Positions 54,144-63,097 of a stretch of 64,000 nucleotides of DNA are shown here, piece after piece; the first letter of the stretch is position 1, and each line of letters starts with the position of its first letter. Under the pieces are notes generated by a model, which saw nothing but the letters and a program-made list of their open reading frames with translations, searched no databases and was not told where the DNA came from. The DNA comes from Streptococcus mitis (GTDB taxonomy: Bacteria; Bacillota; Bacilli; Lactobacillales; Streptococcaceae): NCBI RefSeq assembly GCF_009496285.1, contig NZ_WIJK01000010.1:11358-75357 (forward strand), in the 5' to 3' direction. The translations under genes and the position numbers were made by a program.

Positions 54144-54224
54144 GTGGTAGAACGTATCAATATCAAAGGTATTTCTTTAACATTCTGCATCAATGATGTT
54201 TGCCTGTATGGAGGTTCTTTATAA
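54144..54224 (+). CDS. Leader peptide upstream of hsdM (26 aa)
   Basis: Starts with GTG (VVERINIKGISLTFCINDV then CLYGGSL) after the ribosome site TAGGAG, and stops with TAA overlapping the hsdM ATG as TAATG. The hsdM ribosome site GGAGG lies inside its last codons. The layout suggests translational coupling of HsdM to this short frame. No family recognised; it could also be the end of a lost gene. Confidence 0.5.
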   Translation: MVERINIKGISLTFCINDVCLYGGSL

Positions 54225-55816
54225 TGGCTAAAAAAGCAACACAAAAAGAAGTCACTTTGGAAACCATTCTCTTCAATTGTCGTAATGCTCTTCGTGGGGC
54301 AGGTGGAACTGAGAAAAACCGTGATGCTGTTATTGGCCTTGTTTTTATTAAATTTGCTAGCGATAAATTTGAAAAGCGTCGTCAAGAAATCAAGGATAAG
54401 CATGGAGATATTCCAGTATTTTTAGAAAATAAAAGCTTCTATACAGCAGAGAATGTTTTTTATTTAGAACCTGAGTGCCGTTGGTCCTATTTGGTTAAAG
54501 AGGCAAGTTCAAATGATATCGCAGTCAAAATTGATACAGCAATGGCGACTATCGAGAAAGACAATCCTTCTCTCGAGGGTGCCCTCTTGTCAAATTTTTA
54601 TTCAGGTCTTGGAGCTGAAATTCGAACTCTCAAAAACCTAATCGATGAAATTAATAAAATAGATCCTGAAAAATTCCATGAGGACGACTTGATTGGTCGC
54701 GTATATGAATATTTCATGCAATCTTATGCTGTTTCCAGCACAAAAGAAGAAGGTGAATTCTATACACCACCTTCAGTTGTTAAACTAATTGCAGAACTAA
54801 TCGAACCATATTCTGGTCGTGTTTATGACCCGGCATGTGGTTCAGGAGGAATGTTTGTTCAATCAATGAAGTTTATTGAACAGCATCACGGTAACAAAAA
54901 GAATATCTCTATCATTGGTCAAGAAAAAAATCCTGACACTCGTCGTTTAGCCAAAATGAATCTTGCAATTCGAGGAATTTCCTATAATTTAGGAAGCAAA
55001 CCTTATGGTGAATCTTCTTCTTTCACAGATGATCAGCACAAGGATATGAAGGTTGACTATATTATGGCTAACCCTCCTTTTAATCTTAAAGATTGGCGTG
55101 GTGAAAACGAATTATTGGATGACCCTCGTTGGGATGGATATGCAGTTCCGCCAGCATCAAATGCTAACTATGCCTGGATCTTACATATGCTTTCAAAGCT
55201 AGATGTAACCGATGGTATAGCAGGTTTCCTTTTGGCAAACGGGGCTTTAAACGCAGATGGCACAGAATATGAAATTCGTAAGCAATTGATTGAAAATGAT
55301 AAAATTGAAGCTATTATCGTGCTTCCACGTGATATGTTTTATACCACAGATATTTCAGTAACGCTTTGGATTTTGAACAACAATAAAAAAGGTGGCCTGA
55401 AAAACGGTCATCAATACCGTAATCGTGAACATGAAATTCTTTTCTGTGACTTAAGGCGATGGGATGACCATATTGAACAATATGTTGTCGAAAAAGGAAA
55501 GAAAAAGAAAAAAACAGTCTTGACTGATAAGCAAATTGCTGATGTAAAAGCAATTTATCACTCATGGCAAACAGGTGAGGGCTATGAAGATGTAGCTGAA
55601 TTATGCAAATCAGCAAGTCTAGAGGAGATTCGCAAAGCTAACTACTCACTTGCACCTTCTAAGTATGTTGAATTTATTGACCATGACTTAGAAATTGATT
55701 ATGAGAAAGAAATGGCTCGTATTCAAGCTGAAATGAAAGAAGTCTTGACGCTAGAAAAAGCCTCACAAGTTAGCCTAGAAGAAGCCTTTAAGGGGATTGG
55801 TTATGACATTGACTAA
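54224..55816 (+). CDS. hsdM: Type I restriction–modification methyltransferase subunit
   Basis: N6-adenine methyltransferase subunit of a type I R-M complex, 530 residues. N-terminal helical domain (NALRGAGGTEKNRDAVIGLVF begins near 18), SAM motif I DPACGSGGMF near 205, catalytic motif NPPFN near 287, and a C-terminal region contacting HsdS. The ATG at 54224 follows GGAGG. The hsdS start lies inside its last codons (14-bp overlap). Points away from the mobilizable element. Confidence 0.94.
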   Translation: MAKKATQKEVTLETILFNCRNALRGAGGTEKNRDAVIGLVFIKFASDKFEKRRQEIKDKHGDIPVFLENKSFYTAENVFYLEPECRWSYLVKEASSNDIAVKIDTAMATIEKDNPSLEGALLSNFYSGLGAEIRTLKNLIDEINKIDPEKFHEDDLIGRVYEYFMQSYAVSSTKEEGEFYTPPSVVKLIAELIEPYSGRVYDPACGSGGMFVQSMKFIEQHHGNKKNISIIGQEKNPDTRRLAKMNLAIRGISYNLGSKPYGESSSFTDDQHKDMKVDYIMANPPFNLKDWRGENELLDDPRWDGYAVPPASNANYAWILHMLSKLDVTDGIAGFLLANGALNADGTEYEIRKQLIENDKIEAIIVLPRDMFYTTDISVTLWILNNNKKGGLKNGHQYRNREHEILFCDLRRWDDHIEQYVVEKGKKKKKTVLTDKQIADVKAIYHSWQTGEGYEDVAELCKSASLEEIRKANYSLAPSKYVEFIDHDLEIDYEKEMARIQAEMKEVLTLEKASQVSLEEAFKGIGYDID

Positions 55817-56927
55817 TTTGGGAAAATACATTGAAACCTATGATGAACGTAACGAAAATAGATTGGGAGCTGATTCTGTTGTTGGTATTTCAACGGGTAA
55901 GGAATTTATTGAAACTAAAGCAAAATTAGATGGGGTCAGTTTAAAATCTTATAAAGTTGTCCCACCTAAGTATTTTGCTTATGTGGCAGACACTTCAAGA
56001 CGTGGGGAAAAAATTTCCTTATCTTATAATTCGTCAGATGATGAGTATTTAGTTTCATCTATTTCAACTGTTTTTAGAGTAAAAGAACCAGAATTACTCT
56101 CCTCAGAGTTCCTTTTCATGTACTTCAATCGTCCAGAGTTTGACCGTTTTGCACGTTACAATTCATGGGGGTCAGCACGTGAAACTTTCTCATGGAATGA
56201 TATGTGTGATATTGAAATTGACCTTCCACCTCTACATATTCAAGAAAAGTATGTGGCAATTTATAAAGCCATGCTAGCCAATCAAAAAGCCTATGAAAAT
56301 GGCTTGGAAGATTTGAAACTGGTTTGTGATGCAACGATTGAAAAACTACGTAGGGAAATGCCGAGTGAAGCAATTAGAGAATACATAGAGCAGACGGACG
56401 AAAGAAACGATGGATTAGGAGTTGATTCTGTTAGAGGATTATCAATCGATAAAAAAATTATTCCGACAAAAGCTAAGATGTCAGGTGTAAGTTTATCTAA
56501 TTATAAATTGTTTAAACCGAATGAGATTGCTTACGTAACGGTTACTTCTAGAAATGGTGAAAAAATAACTATTGCACAAAATAATACTACTGAAAAATAT
56601 TTAGTCTCCTCATCTTATATAACTTTTAAGATTACAGATAAGGAAATTTTGTTACCTGAGTTTTTGTTTATGTATTTTAATCGAGATAATTTTGATAGAT
56701 TTGCCAGATTCAATTCATGGGGATCTGCACGTGAAACGTATAATTGGGAGGATTTGATAGAATTCGAAATCCCTATTCCTGACATAAATATCCAACAGTC
56801 TATCGTAGATATTTATAATGCTTATATCACACGCAAGCAGATCAATGAAAGACTCAAACAGCAAATCAAGGATATTTGTCCTATTTTGATTGCTGGAGCG
56901 ATAAAGGAGGCGAATGCGAATGCCTAA
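55803..56927 (+). CDS. hsdS: Type I restriction–modification specificity subunit
   Basis: DNA recognition subunit of 374 residues, with two target-recognition domains and two spacer helices. I start at the ATG at 55803 after AAGGGG. The two halves are clearly homologous: YIETYDERN / YIEQTDERN, ADSVVGIS / VDSVRGLS, KAKLDGVSL / KAKMSGVSL, and FDRFARYNSWGSARETFSW / FDRFARFNSWGSARETYNW. Two such similar domains in one HsdS suggest that both half-sites are the same or nearly so. No second hsdS or invertase is visible nearby. Confidence 0.92.
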   Translation: MTLTNLGKYIETYDERNENRLGADSVVGISTGKEFIETKAKLDGVSLKSYKVVPPKYFAYVADTSRRGEKISLSYNSSDDEYLVSSISTVFRVKEPELLSSEFLFMYFNRPEFDRFARYNSWGSARETFSWNDMCDIEIDLPPLHIQEKYVAIYKAMLANQKAYENGLEDLKLVCDATIEKLRREMPSEAIREYIEQTDERNDGLGVDSVRGLSIDKKIIPTKAKMSGVSLSNYKLFKPNEIAYVTVTSRNGEKITIAQNNTTEKYLVSSSYITFKITDKEILLPEFLFMYFNRDNFDRFARFNSWGSARETYNWEDLIEFEIPIPDINIQQSIVDIYNAYITRKQINERLKQQIKDICPILIAGAIKEANANA

Positions 56928-59900
56928 ATTTACCGAAGCTCAACTTGAAGAAGCTATTATTGAGCTATTTCAAGAACAGGGGTATGACTATATCAATGGC
57001 GACAAACTTCATCGTAAGTTTGATGAAGTTTTTCTCGAAGACGATATGAAAAGCTTTTTGAGTCGTCGTTATCCAGATCTCACGAAAACAGAGCTCGAAA
57101 AGATTATAAATAAAATCAAGCATGTCCCTAATACGCCACTTTATATGGGAAATCGTAAAGCTTTCTACTTAGTTAATGAAGGTTTCAATCTTCAACGTGA
57201 CGACTCCAGTAAAGGAGGGTTCCACATTGAATACATTGATTTTGAAACACCCGAAAATAATATTTTTAAAGTGGTTAATCAGTTTACAGTCCAAGATGTC
57301 CGTGAACGTAGACCTGATATGCTCCTCTTTATCAATGGTATTCCTATCGTTATTTTTGAATTTAAATCCGCTATCAATGAAAATACAACTGTTCACGATG
57401 CCTGGAAACAGATTAATATTCGTTACAATCGAGACATCCCAAATCTGATGAAATATGCATTCTTGTCAGTTATCTCGGATGGAGCCAATACAAAATTAGG
57501 ATCTATTTTCACACCATATGAGTACTACTATTCTTGGAACAAGGTCAGCGATGAAGAAAAAGCTCCCGCCTCACTCGGTATCGGAACCTTACTGACTATG
57601 ATTCATGGAGCTTTCTCAAAAGATAGATTAATCGCTATTTTGCGTGACTTTATCTATTATCCAGATTCTGATAAGAAAGAAACTGCAATCGTCACTCGTT
57701 ATCCTCAATTCTTTGCTGCAACCAAAATGCTAGAAAATATCAAGGAACATTTGAAGCCACTTGGTGATGGTAAAGGAGGAACTTACTTTGGTGCTACTGG
57801 ATCAGGTAAAACCAATACTATGCTTTTCCTAGCACGCTTACTTGGTACACATTATAGAGATGTTTTTCAGTCACCAACCGTGATTATCTTAGTAGACCGT
57901 GAAGATTTGAGTAATCAGACCAGCAAGCTTTTTGAAGGTTCTAAACGCTATTTAAAGACTGAGAATGTCAAAACTATCGGTAGTCGCGCTGAACTTAAAC
58001 AAGAACTCTCCATAAACGAAAGTGGTGGTGTTTATATCACTACTATTCAAAAATTTGAAGAAGCAACTGGTTTACTTTCTGAACGTAATAACATTATTTG
58101 TATATCTGACGAGGCACACCGTACCCAGACGAACACTGGTGCAAAACTTAAATATACAGACGCAGGTGTTGAAACCTCATATGGTTTTGCAAAATATTTA
58201 CGAGACTCTTTCCCTAATGCTACTTACGCTGGTTTTACAGGGACTCCTATTGATGATACTATTCACGTTTTTGGTCAAGTAGTTGAATCATATACAATGA
58301 AAGAATCTACTGAAGATGGTATCACTGTCCGAATCTCCTACGAGCCACGCTTAGCCAGAGTTATCACCAATCCGGACCAAGTTTTAGAAATTGACAACTA
58401 TTATCGTGAAGCTGAAGAACAAGGGGCTAATACCGAGCAAATTGAAGCTAGTAAACGAGCCATGTCTAAAGTTACTCAAATCTTGAGTCACCCAGATCGA
58501 ATCAGAAAAGTGGCTGGAGATATTGTTGAACATTTTGAAAAGGTCGTTAGTACAAAGCCTAAGATTATTCAAAAAGCTATGATTGTTTGCTCGAATCGCG
58601 AACATGCTTTCATGGTTTATCAAGAACTTGCGAAAATTCGTCCAGATTGGTTTGTAGCTAAGAAAACTGACCGTAACGATCTATCAAAACAAGAGTTAGA
58701 AAAACTAGAAGCTCTTCCAAAAGTCAATATCGTTGCGACACGAAGCAAAGACGATGAGCTTGAAATGTATAATCTTTTAGGTGATTCTAATCATAGAAAG
58801 ATGTTGGATACCCAATTTAAGAATAATAATTCTAATTTCCAAATTGCAATTGTTGTTGATATGTGGATTACTGGATTTGACGTCCCTTCACTTGCAGTTA
58901 TGTATATAGATAAACCACTTCAAAAACATACGCTCATCCAAACAATTTCACGTGTCAATCGCGTTTTCGAAGGTAAAGACCACGGTCTGGTAGTAGATTA
59001 TATCGGTATTAAGAGGGCTATGCTTGAAGCCATTAAGAAATACGGGGACGACCAAGATGGGCCGATAGATGAGTTAGAAATAACCTTAAAGATTTTCAGA
59101 AATCAGTTAAGTCTTATCGATGATTTATTAACAAAATTTAATGCTACCGACTTCTATAATGGTAGTCCGGCGGAACGCCTTCTTTGTCTTAATCGAGGAG
59201 CAGAGTATGTTCAAATTACCCATGACATGGAAATGCGATTCATGTATCTTTCACGGCGAATGAAAGCAGCCTATGAAATTGTATATCCATCAGGAGAGCT
59301 AACTGATGAGGAGACAGAAAAAGCTCAATTCTATCTTGCAGTTCGTTCAATCATCTATAAGCAAACAAAGGGAGATGCTCCCGATACTGAAACAATGAAT
59401 AGGCATGTTCAAACTATGATTGAAAATGCAATCGCATCTACAGGAGTTGAAGATATTGTAAACAATCAAAAGCAAGACTTATTCGATGAAAGTTTTGTAG
59501 AGGAATTAGATCAGCTAGATATGCCTATCACAAAATTCAATGCTTTACTCAAGTTATTACGTCGTGCAATCGATCAGTATGGACAAACAAACCAAGTAAA
59601 AGCAATTGAGTTTTCTAAACGGTTAGAAAAAGTTGTCGATTCTTATAATAATAGAGATAATCAAGTATTTGTATCTGGAGTAACTTCTGATTTCATTGAT
59701 AGCCTTTCTGACGAAATTATGAAAATCTTAAAAGATCTCCGAGATGATATGGAATCCTTCAAAAATATAGGTATAACCTATGAAGAAAAAGCTTTCTATG
59801 ATATTCTCATCAAAGTTCGTGATGAACATGATTTTGAATATGCTGATGAAAAATGTATCGAATTAGCTAAGGCCATTAAAGAATTAGTTGACGATAAGTC

Positions 59901-60060
59901 TCAATATGCTGATTGGGCTAGTCGTGAAGATATCAAAAGTCAGCTTAATATGGACTTAACAATTTTACTTTATGAGAATGGGTATCCACCACAATGGAAT
60001 GATGAAGTATTTGAACAAGTACTCGGTCAAGCAGAAAACTTTAAAAAATCAACAAATTAA
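56920..60060 (+). CDS. hsdR: Type I restriction endonuclease/translocase subunit
   Basis: Motor and nuclease subunit, 1046 residues. PD-(D/E)xK nuclease in the first 170 residues (RRPDMLLFINGIPIVIFEFK), then an SF2 helicase: Walker A FGATGSGKTNT near 290, DEAH in ISDEAHRTQ near 392, TGTPI, and motif VI QTISRVNR near 680; the C-terminal helical domain binds HsdM/HsdS. Two ATGs are possible; the one at 56920 has the better distance to AAGGAGG (the other is six bases before). All motifs are intact, so restriction should be active. Confidence 0.93.
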   Translation: MPKFTEAQLEEAIIELFQEQGYDYINGDKLHRKFDEVFLEDDMKSFLSRRYPDLTKTELEKIINKIKHVPNTPLYMGNRKAFYLVNEGFNLQRDDSSKGGFHIEYIDFETPENNIFKVVNQFTVQDVRERRPDMLLFINGIPIVIFEFKSAINENTTVHDAWKQINIRYNRDIPNLMKYAFLSVISDGANTKLGSIFTPYEYYYSWNKVSDEEKAPASLGIGTLLTMIHGAFSKDRLIAILRDFIYYPDSDKKETAIVTRYPQFFAATKMLENIKEHLKPLGDGKGGTYFGATGSGKTNTMLFLARLLGTHYRDVFQSPTVIILVDREDLSNQTSKLFEGSKRYLKTENVKTIGSRAELKQELSINESGGVYITTIQKFEEATGLLSERNNIICISDEAHRTQTNTGAKLKYTDAGVETSYGFAKYLRDSFPNATYAGFTGTPIDDTIHVFGQVVESYTMKESTEDGITVRISYEPRLARVITNPDQVLEIDNYYREAEEQGANTEQIEASKRAMSKVTQILSHPDRIRKVAGDIVEHFEKVVSTKPKIIQKAMIVCSNREHAFMVYQELAKIRPDWFVAKKTDRNDLSKQELEKLEALPKVNIVATRSKDDELEMYNLLGDSNHRKMLDTQFKNNNSNFQIAIVVDMWITGFDVPSLAVMYIDKPLQKHTLIQTISRVNRVFEGKDHGLVVDYIGIKRAMLEAIKKYGDDQDGPIDELEITLKIFRNQLSLIDDLLTKFNATDFYNGSPAERLLCLNRGAEYVQITHDMEMRFMYLSRRMKAAYEIVYPSGELTDEETEKAQFYLAVRSIIYKQTKGDAPDTETMNRHVQTMIENAIASTGVEDIVNNQKQDLFDESFVEELDQLDMPITKFNALLKLLRRAIDQYGQTNQVKAIEFSKRLEKVVDSYNNRDNQVFVSGVTSDFIDSLSDEIMKILKDLRDDMESFKNIGITYEEKAFYDILIKVRDEHDFEYADEKCIELAKAIKELVDDKSQYADWASREDIKSQLNMDLTILLYENGYPPQWNDEVFEQVLGQAENFKKSTN

Positions 60061-60077
60061 TCTATAGGAAGTGATTA

Positions 60078-61901
60078 ATGGCATCTATTACAAAATATGT
60101 GAAAGAACATTTTTTTGAAACTATAAAAGAAATTGGAGAATTCTACATTTTTCTTTATCACACAGAATTCCATTCTTTCAATAAAGAAGAAATTAGTTCA
60201 ATTGAAATTGAATATTCTAGCATCCAGAAAGTTTATGCAGGTGAGAGAGAAGACGGGAAATTAGATTTTGATGTTTTATTGAATATCTTTGCTGTTTTTA
60301 ATTTGAATACTTCTTCTCAGGGAATCATATTTCAAAAACAAGTATTAACACTTAAATTTTCTTGCATTGGTTCTGCAAATCAAGGTATACAAGATTTTCA
60401 AATTCAGTCAATCGGGAAATATGATGCAAATAACTTTAAGAACTTTACAAAGCCCTTAACCGATGAATTAATTCCATATATTAGTAAAAAAATTTTAGAT
60501 GATATTGCTGAAGAACTTCTATCGGAATATTTTCCAGAAGCATTAAAAACTCCTACTAAATTAGATTCATATTCTTTTGCTAAAGCATTAGGCTTAAATG
60601 TACAATTTGACGAATTGTCTTCAAATACTTCAATCTTTGGACGTCTTTATTTTCATGAAGATAAATTTTCAGGGATACCCGCTAAAACTATTGTCGTTGA
60701 TAAAAATATTAAATCAAAAGCAATGATAAATAGTACCATAATACACGAGTGTCTCCACTGGATTCTTCATAAATATTCTGCAGAGTTAGAAAAAGCATCT
60801 CCAACTCATATGTGCAAACTTACTTCTAACAATGAACTTACAGAAAATGAAGCCAAGGAGTGGCAAGTACATAATCTTGTTCCTAAGTTCATGATGCCCA
60901 CAAAAACTACAAAAGCTTTTATTAAAAAAAGATATCATGAAATTTGTGGCAACAGTCAACCGCCAGAAATGATTGATATCATTGAGCAACTAATTAAAGA
61001 TACTGCAAACTTTTTTGGAACAACAATAGTAGCAACTAAGAATAGACTTTATGAATTTGGTATAGAAGAAGCAAGAGGAGCCTTAAACTATATAGATGGC
61101 AAATATGTCCCACCTCATAGTTGGAAGAAAGGATTTTTAGGCCCTAAACAAACTTTTTCTATCGGATTTCATGATCTAGCTCAATTATTATCTAAGCATG
61201 ATTTGCTAGGTAAGCTTTTTCTTGAAGGTAAATTTATTTATATTGATTCACATATCTGTTTGAATCTCCCTAAATATATAGAAACTTTAGAAGATAATAA
61301 ACTATCCATGACCTATTATGCCAGAACTCACATGGATGAATGTTGTCTTGTATTTGAAAAAGAGCATAAGTATAACATTGATGGGTTTATATTTTATTTC
61401 GACTTATCTACTGCTCTTAATAACTCTATAGATACAAATAAACGACAACAATACAATTATGATAGTAGTGATAATAATTTAGAGCTTGAAATAAGAGCAG
61501 CGATACTAAATGCCGAAGCGAAAGAGTCCGTAGATATTTTAAACAACTTGCCATTCGATTTTGGAAGTGCAATTTCTTATCTGAGAGAACGTAAAAAAAT
61601 GTCTGTAGAAGACTTAGAAGCTTCTGCTTTAATCTCGCAAAGAACTATATATAGTTTACAAAAAAATGCAAAAGAACCTAAACTACAAACCATTGTAGCA
61701 CTATGTATAGCCTTAACATTACCTTATCCAGTTTCCATAAAATTAATGGAAATTGCTGGCAGAAACTTACGACAATCATCCATAGAGGAAATGATTTATG
61801 CTGAATTTCTCCAAAAATCTTACGAGCTTTCTGTAGAGGATTGCAATCAGATGTTGACCAATCTAAACTATAGTATCTTAACTACGAAAACAACGTTATG
61901 A
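60078..61901 (+). CDS. HExxH metallopeptidase and XRE-type HTH protein, fourth gene of the hsd operon
   Basis: 607 residues, starting 17 bp after hsdR with ribosome site AGGAAGTGA, so likely co-transcribed. Residues about 155–330 look like an ImmA/IrrE-type zinc peptidase with His223-Glu224-Cys-Leu-His227 (STIIHECLHWILHKY) and FMMPTKTTKAF downstream, a usual region of this family. The C-terminal part (about 503–565) is an HTH (ISYLRERKKMSVEDLEASAL; ISQRTIYSLQKNAKEP). The normal ImmA order is HTH first or in a separate gene; here it follows the peptidase. The first 150 residues are of unknown family. A role as regulator or sensor for the R-M genes is inference. Confidence 0.72.
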   Translation: MASITKYVKEHFFETIKEIGEFYIFLYHTEFHSFNKEEISSIEIEYSSIQKVYAGEREDGKLDFDVLLNIFAVFNLNTSSQGIIFQKQVLTLKFSCIGSANQGIQDFQIQSIGKYDANNFKNFTKPLTDELIPYISKKILDDIAEELLSEYFPEALKTPTKLDSYSFAKALGLNVQFDELSSNTSIFGRLYFHEDKFSGIPAKTIVVDKNIKSKAMINSTIIHECLHWILHKYSAELEKASPTHMCKLTSNNELTENEAKEWQVHNLVPKFMMPTKTTKAFIKKRYHEICGNSQPPEMIDIIEQLIKDTANFFGTTIVATKNRLYEFGIEEARGALNYIDGKYVPPHSWKKGFLGPKQTFSIGFHDLAQLLSKHDLLGKLFLEGKFIYIDSHICLNLPKYIETLEDNKLSMTYYARTHMDECCLVFEKEHKYNIDGFIFYFDLSTALNNSIDTNKRQQYNYDSSDNNLELEIRAAILNAEAKESVDILNNLPFDFGSAISYLRERKKMSVEDLEASALISQRTIYSLQKNAKEPKLQTIVALCIALTLPYPVSIKLMEIAGRNLRQSSIEEMIYAEFLQKSYELSVEDCNQMLTNLNYSILTTKTTL

Positions 61902-61936
61902 GGGAATTCCCAACCACTACCGATAACAATAAATAA

Positions 61937-61966
61937 AAACCGTGATTTCATTTTGAATCACGGTTT
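61937..61966 (+). terminator. Bidirectional terminator between converging operons
   Basis: AAACCGTGATT–TCATTTTG–AATCACGGTTTATTT stem between the metallopeptidase gene and the HNH gene. Confidence 0.8.
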
Positions 61967-62071
61967 ATTTGATCGACTGAAGAATAGAATAACTATGAAG
62001 ATAGTTTACTTTATTGAACCACTATTTCATTCCTTGTTTTTTTATTAAATCTAAAACCAAAGGAAACTATG

Positions 62072-63097
62072 TTATTTTATATAGCATTTCTGGTACAAAG
62101 TTAACACAAATCGTTTGTAATCTTCTGACTGTAATAGAAATTCTAATATTTTTAATTTGATAAATTGGTAGGGTTCTTTATGAGATAAGATAGATATTTT
62201 GTATCCTTCTATAACTTCTTTAAGAATCTCTCTAATATTCTCTATTTTTTTGTTTTTAACTAAATCTGCTCTAATTTCTCCTTCAGCTTTCTGTTCAATT
62301 TCTTTTAGAATGTTTTCCACTATTACTCCCATGTCTTCATGATGTAACCTTTCATCTAAACCCATATATTTTATGTAATTCAAATATTCATTTGGTAAGC
62401 CATGCTTTTGAATTTCTAATTCTTTTAAATCCTTTAAATATATTGGAATTTTTTCAATCGGAAAATCAACTTTATAGGGATGAATTACAGGTATAGCAGG
62501 TAATTTATCTCTTTTATAAATTCTATTACAAATCGTACACATTGGTACTATATTAAAATGTCTTAAGCATAGGATTGGGAAATATGATTGTGGCAAGAAA
62601 TGATCCAAATCCCTTGTACCTATACAAATTTGTTGTTGACAAACTGAACAATAAGTTTGATACTTACCCTTAGAAAAATATTTTTTTATTGATTCTTCAT
62701 AATATAAAGAATAAGCTTTTTTAGCTGTTTCAGATTTTTCAGAAAATATATAATAATAAATATCTTTAAAACTAAAATACGGGTCGGTTTTATTTGATTG
62801 ATAAAAACTACCAATATCTAAAACAGTGTTTGGTACTGGATTACAAGAAGTCGACTGTTCTAAGTATTTAAAATAATTTTCATTAAAAAAATTGTCCTGT
62901 TCAATAATATCATCGAGAAAATTACTTCTACTTAAATCATCAATCAATTTTTTAATTGTCGGAACTTTATCGTAAACAGTTTTAAGTTCTTTTAAATTGT
63001 TATTTAAAATCGTTGAAGTTGGAGCCCCTTTATTACATTGGTTTAGAAATGAGCTAATATCTTTTGATAGCAATTCTAATTTACTTTTCCTACTCAT
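62072..63097 (-). CDS. HNH endonuclease, PtuB-like partner of the ATPase
   Basis: 341 residues. HNH core at about 150–191: Cys150-x-x-Cys153 (YCSVCQQQ), Asp-Leu-Asp-His166 (TRDLDHFLPQS), Asn182 (HFNIVPMC) and Cys187-x-x-Cys190-Asn (CTICNR), so catalytic and zinc residues are complete. The flanks are helical and lysine-rich. It overlaps the ATPase gene by four bases (ATGA). An ATPase plus HNH pair in one operon is the Septu anti-phage layout (PtuA–PtuB); I infer Septu from gene order and domains. The DNA is clearly more AT-rich than the core genes. Confidence 0.78.
   Translation of the reverse strand: MSRKSKLELLSKDISSFLNQCNKGAPTSTILNNNLKELKTVYDKVPTIKKLIDDLSRSNFLDDIIEQDNFFNENYFKYLEQSTSCNPVPNTVLDIGSFYQSNKTDPYFSFKDIYYYIFSEKSETAKKAYSLYYEESIKKYFSKGKYQTYCSVCQQQICIGTRDLDHFLPQSYFPILCLRHFNIVPMCTICNRIYKRDKLPAIPVIHPYKVDFPIEKIPIYLKDLKELEIQKHGLPNEYLNYIKYMGLDERLHHEDMGVIVENILKEIEQKAEGEIRADLVKNKKIENIREILKEVIEGYKISILSHKEPYQFIKLKILEFLLQSEDYKRFVLTLYQKCYIK

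Noticed and set aside
54122-54403. 93-codon minus-strand frame over the hsdM start
   Set aside because: It lies opposite the hsd promoter region and the conserved N-terminus of HsdM, has no ribosome site, and its composition is that of a shadow frame.
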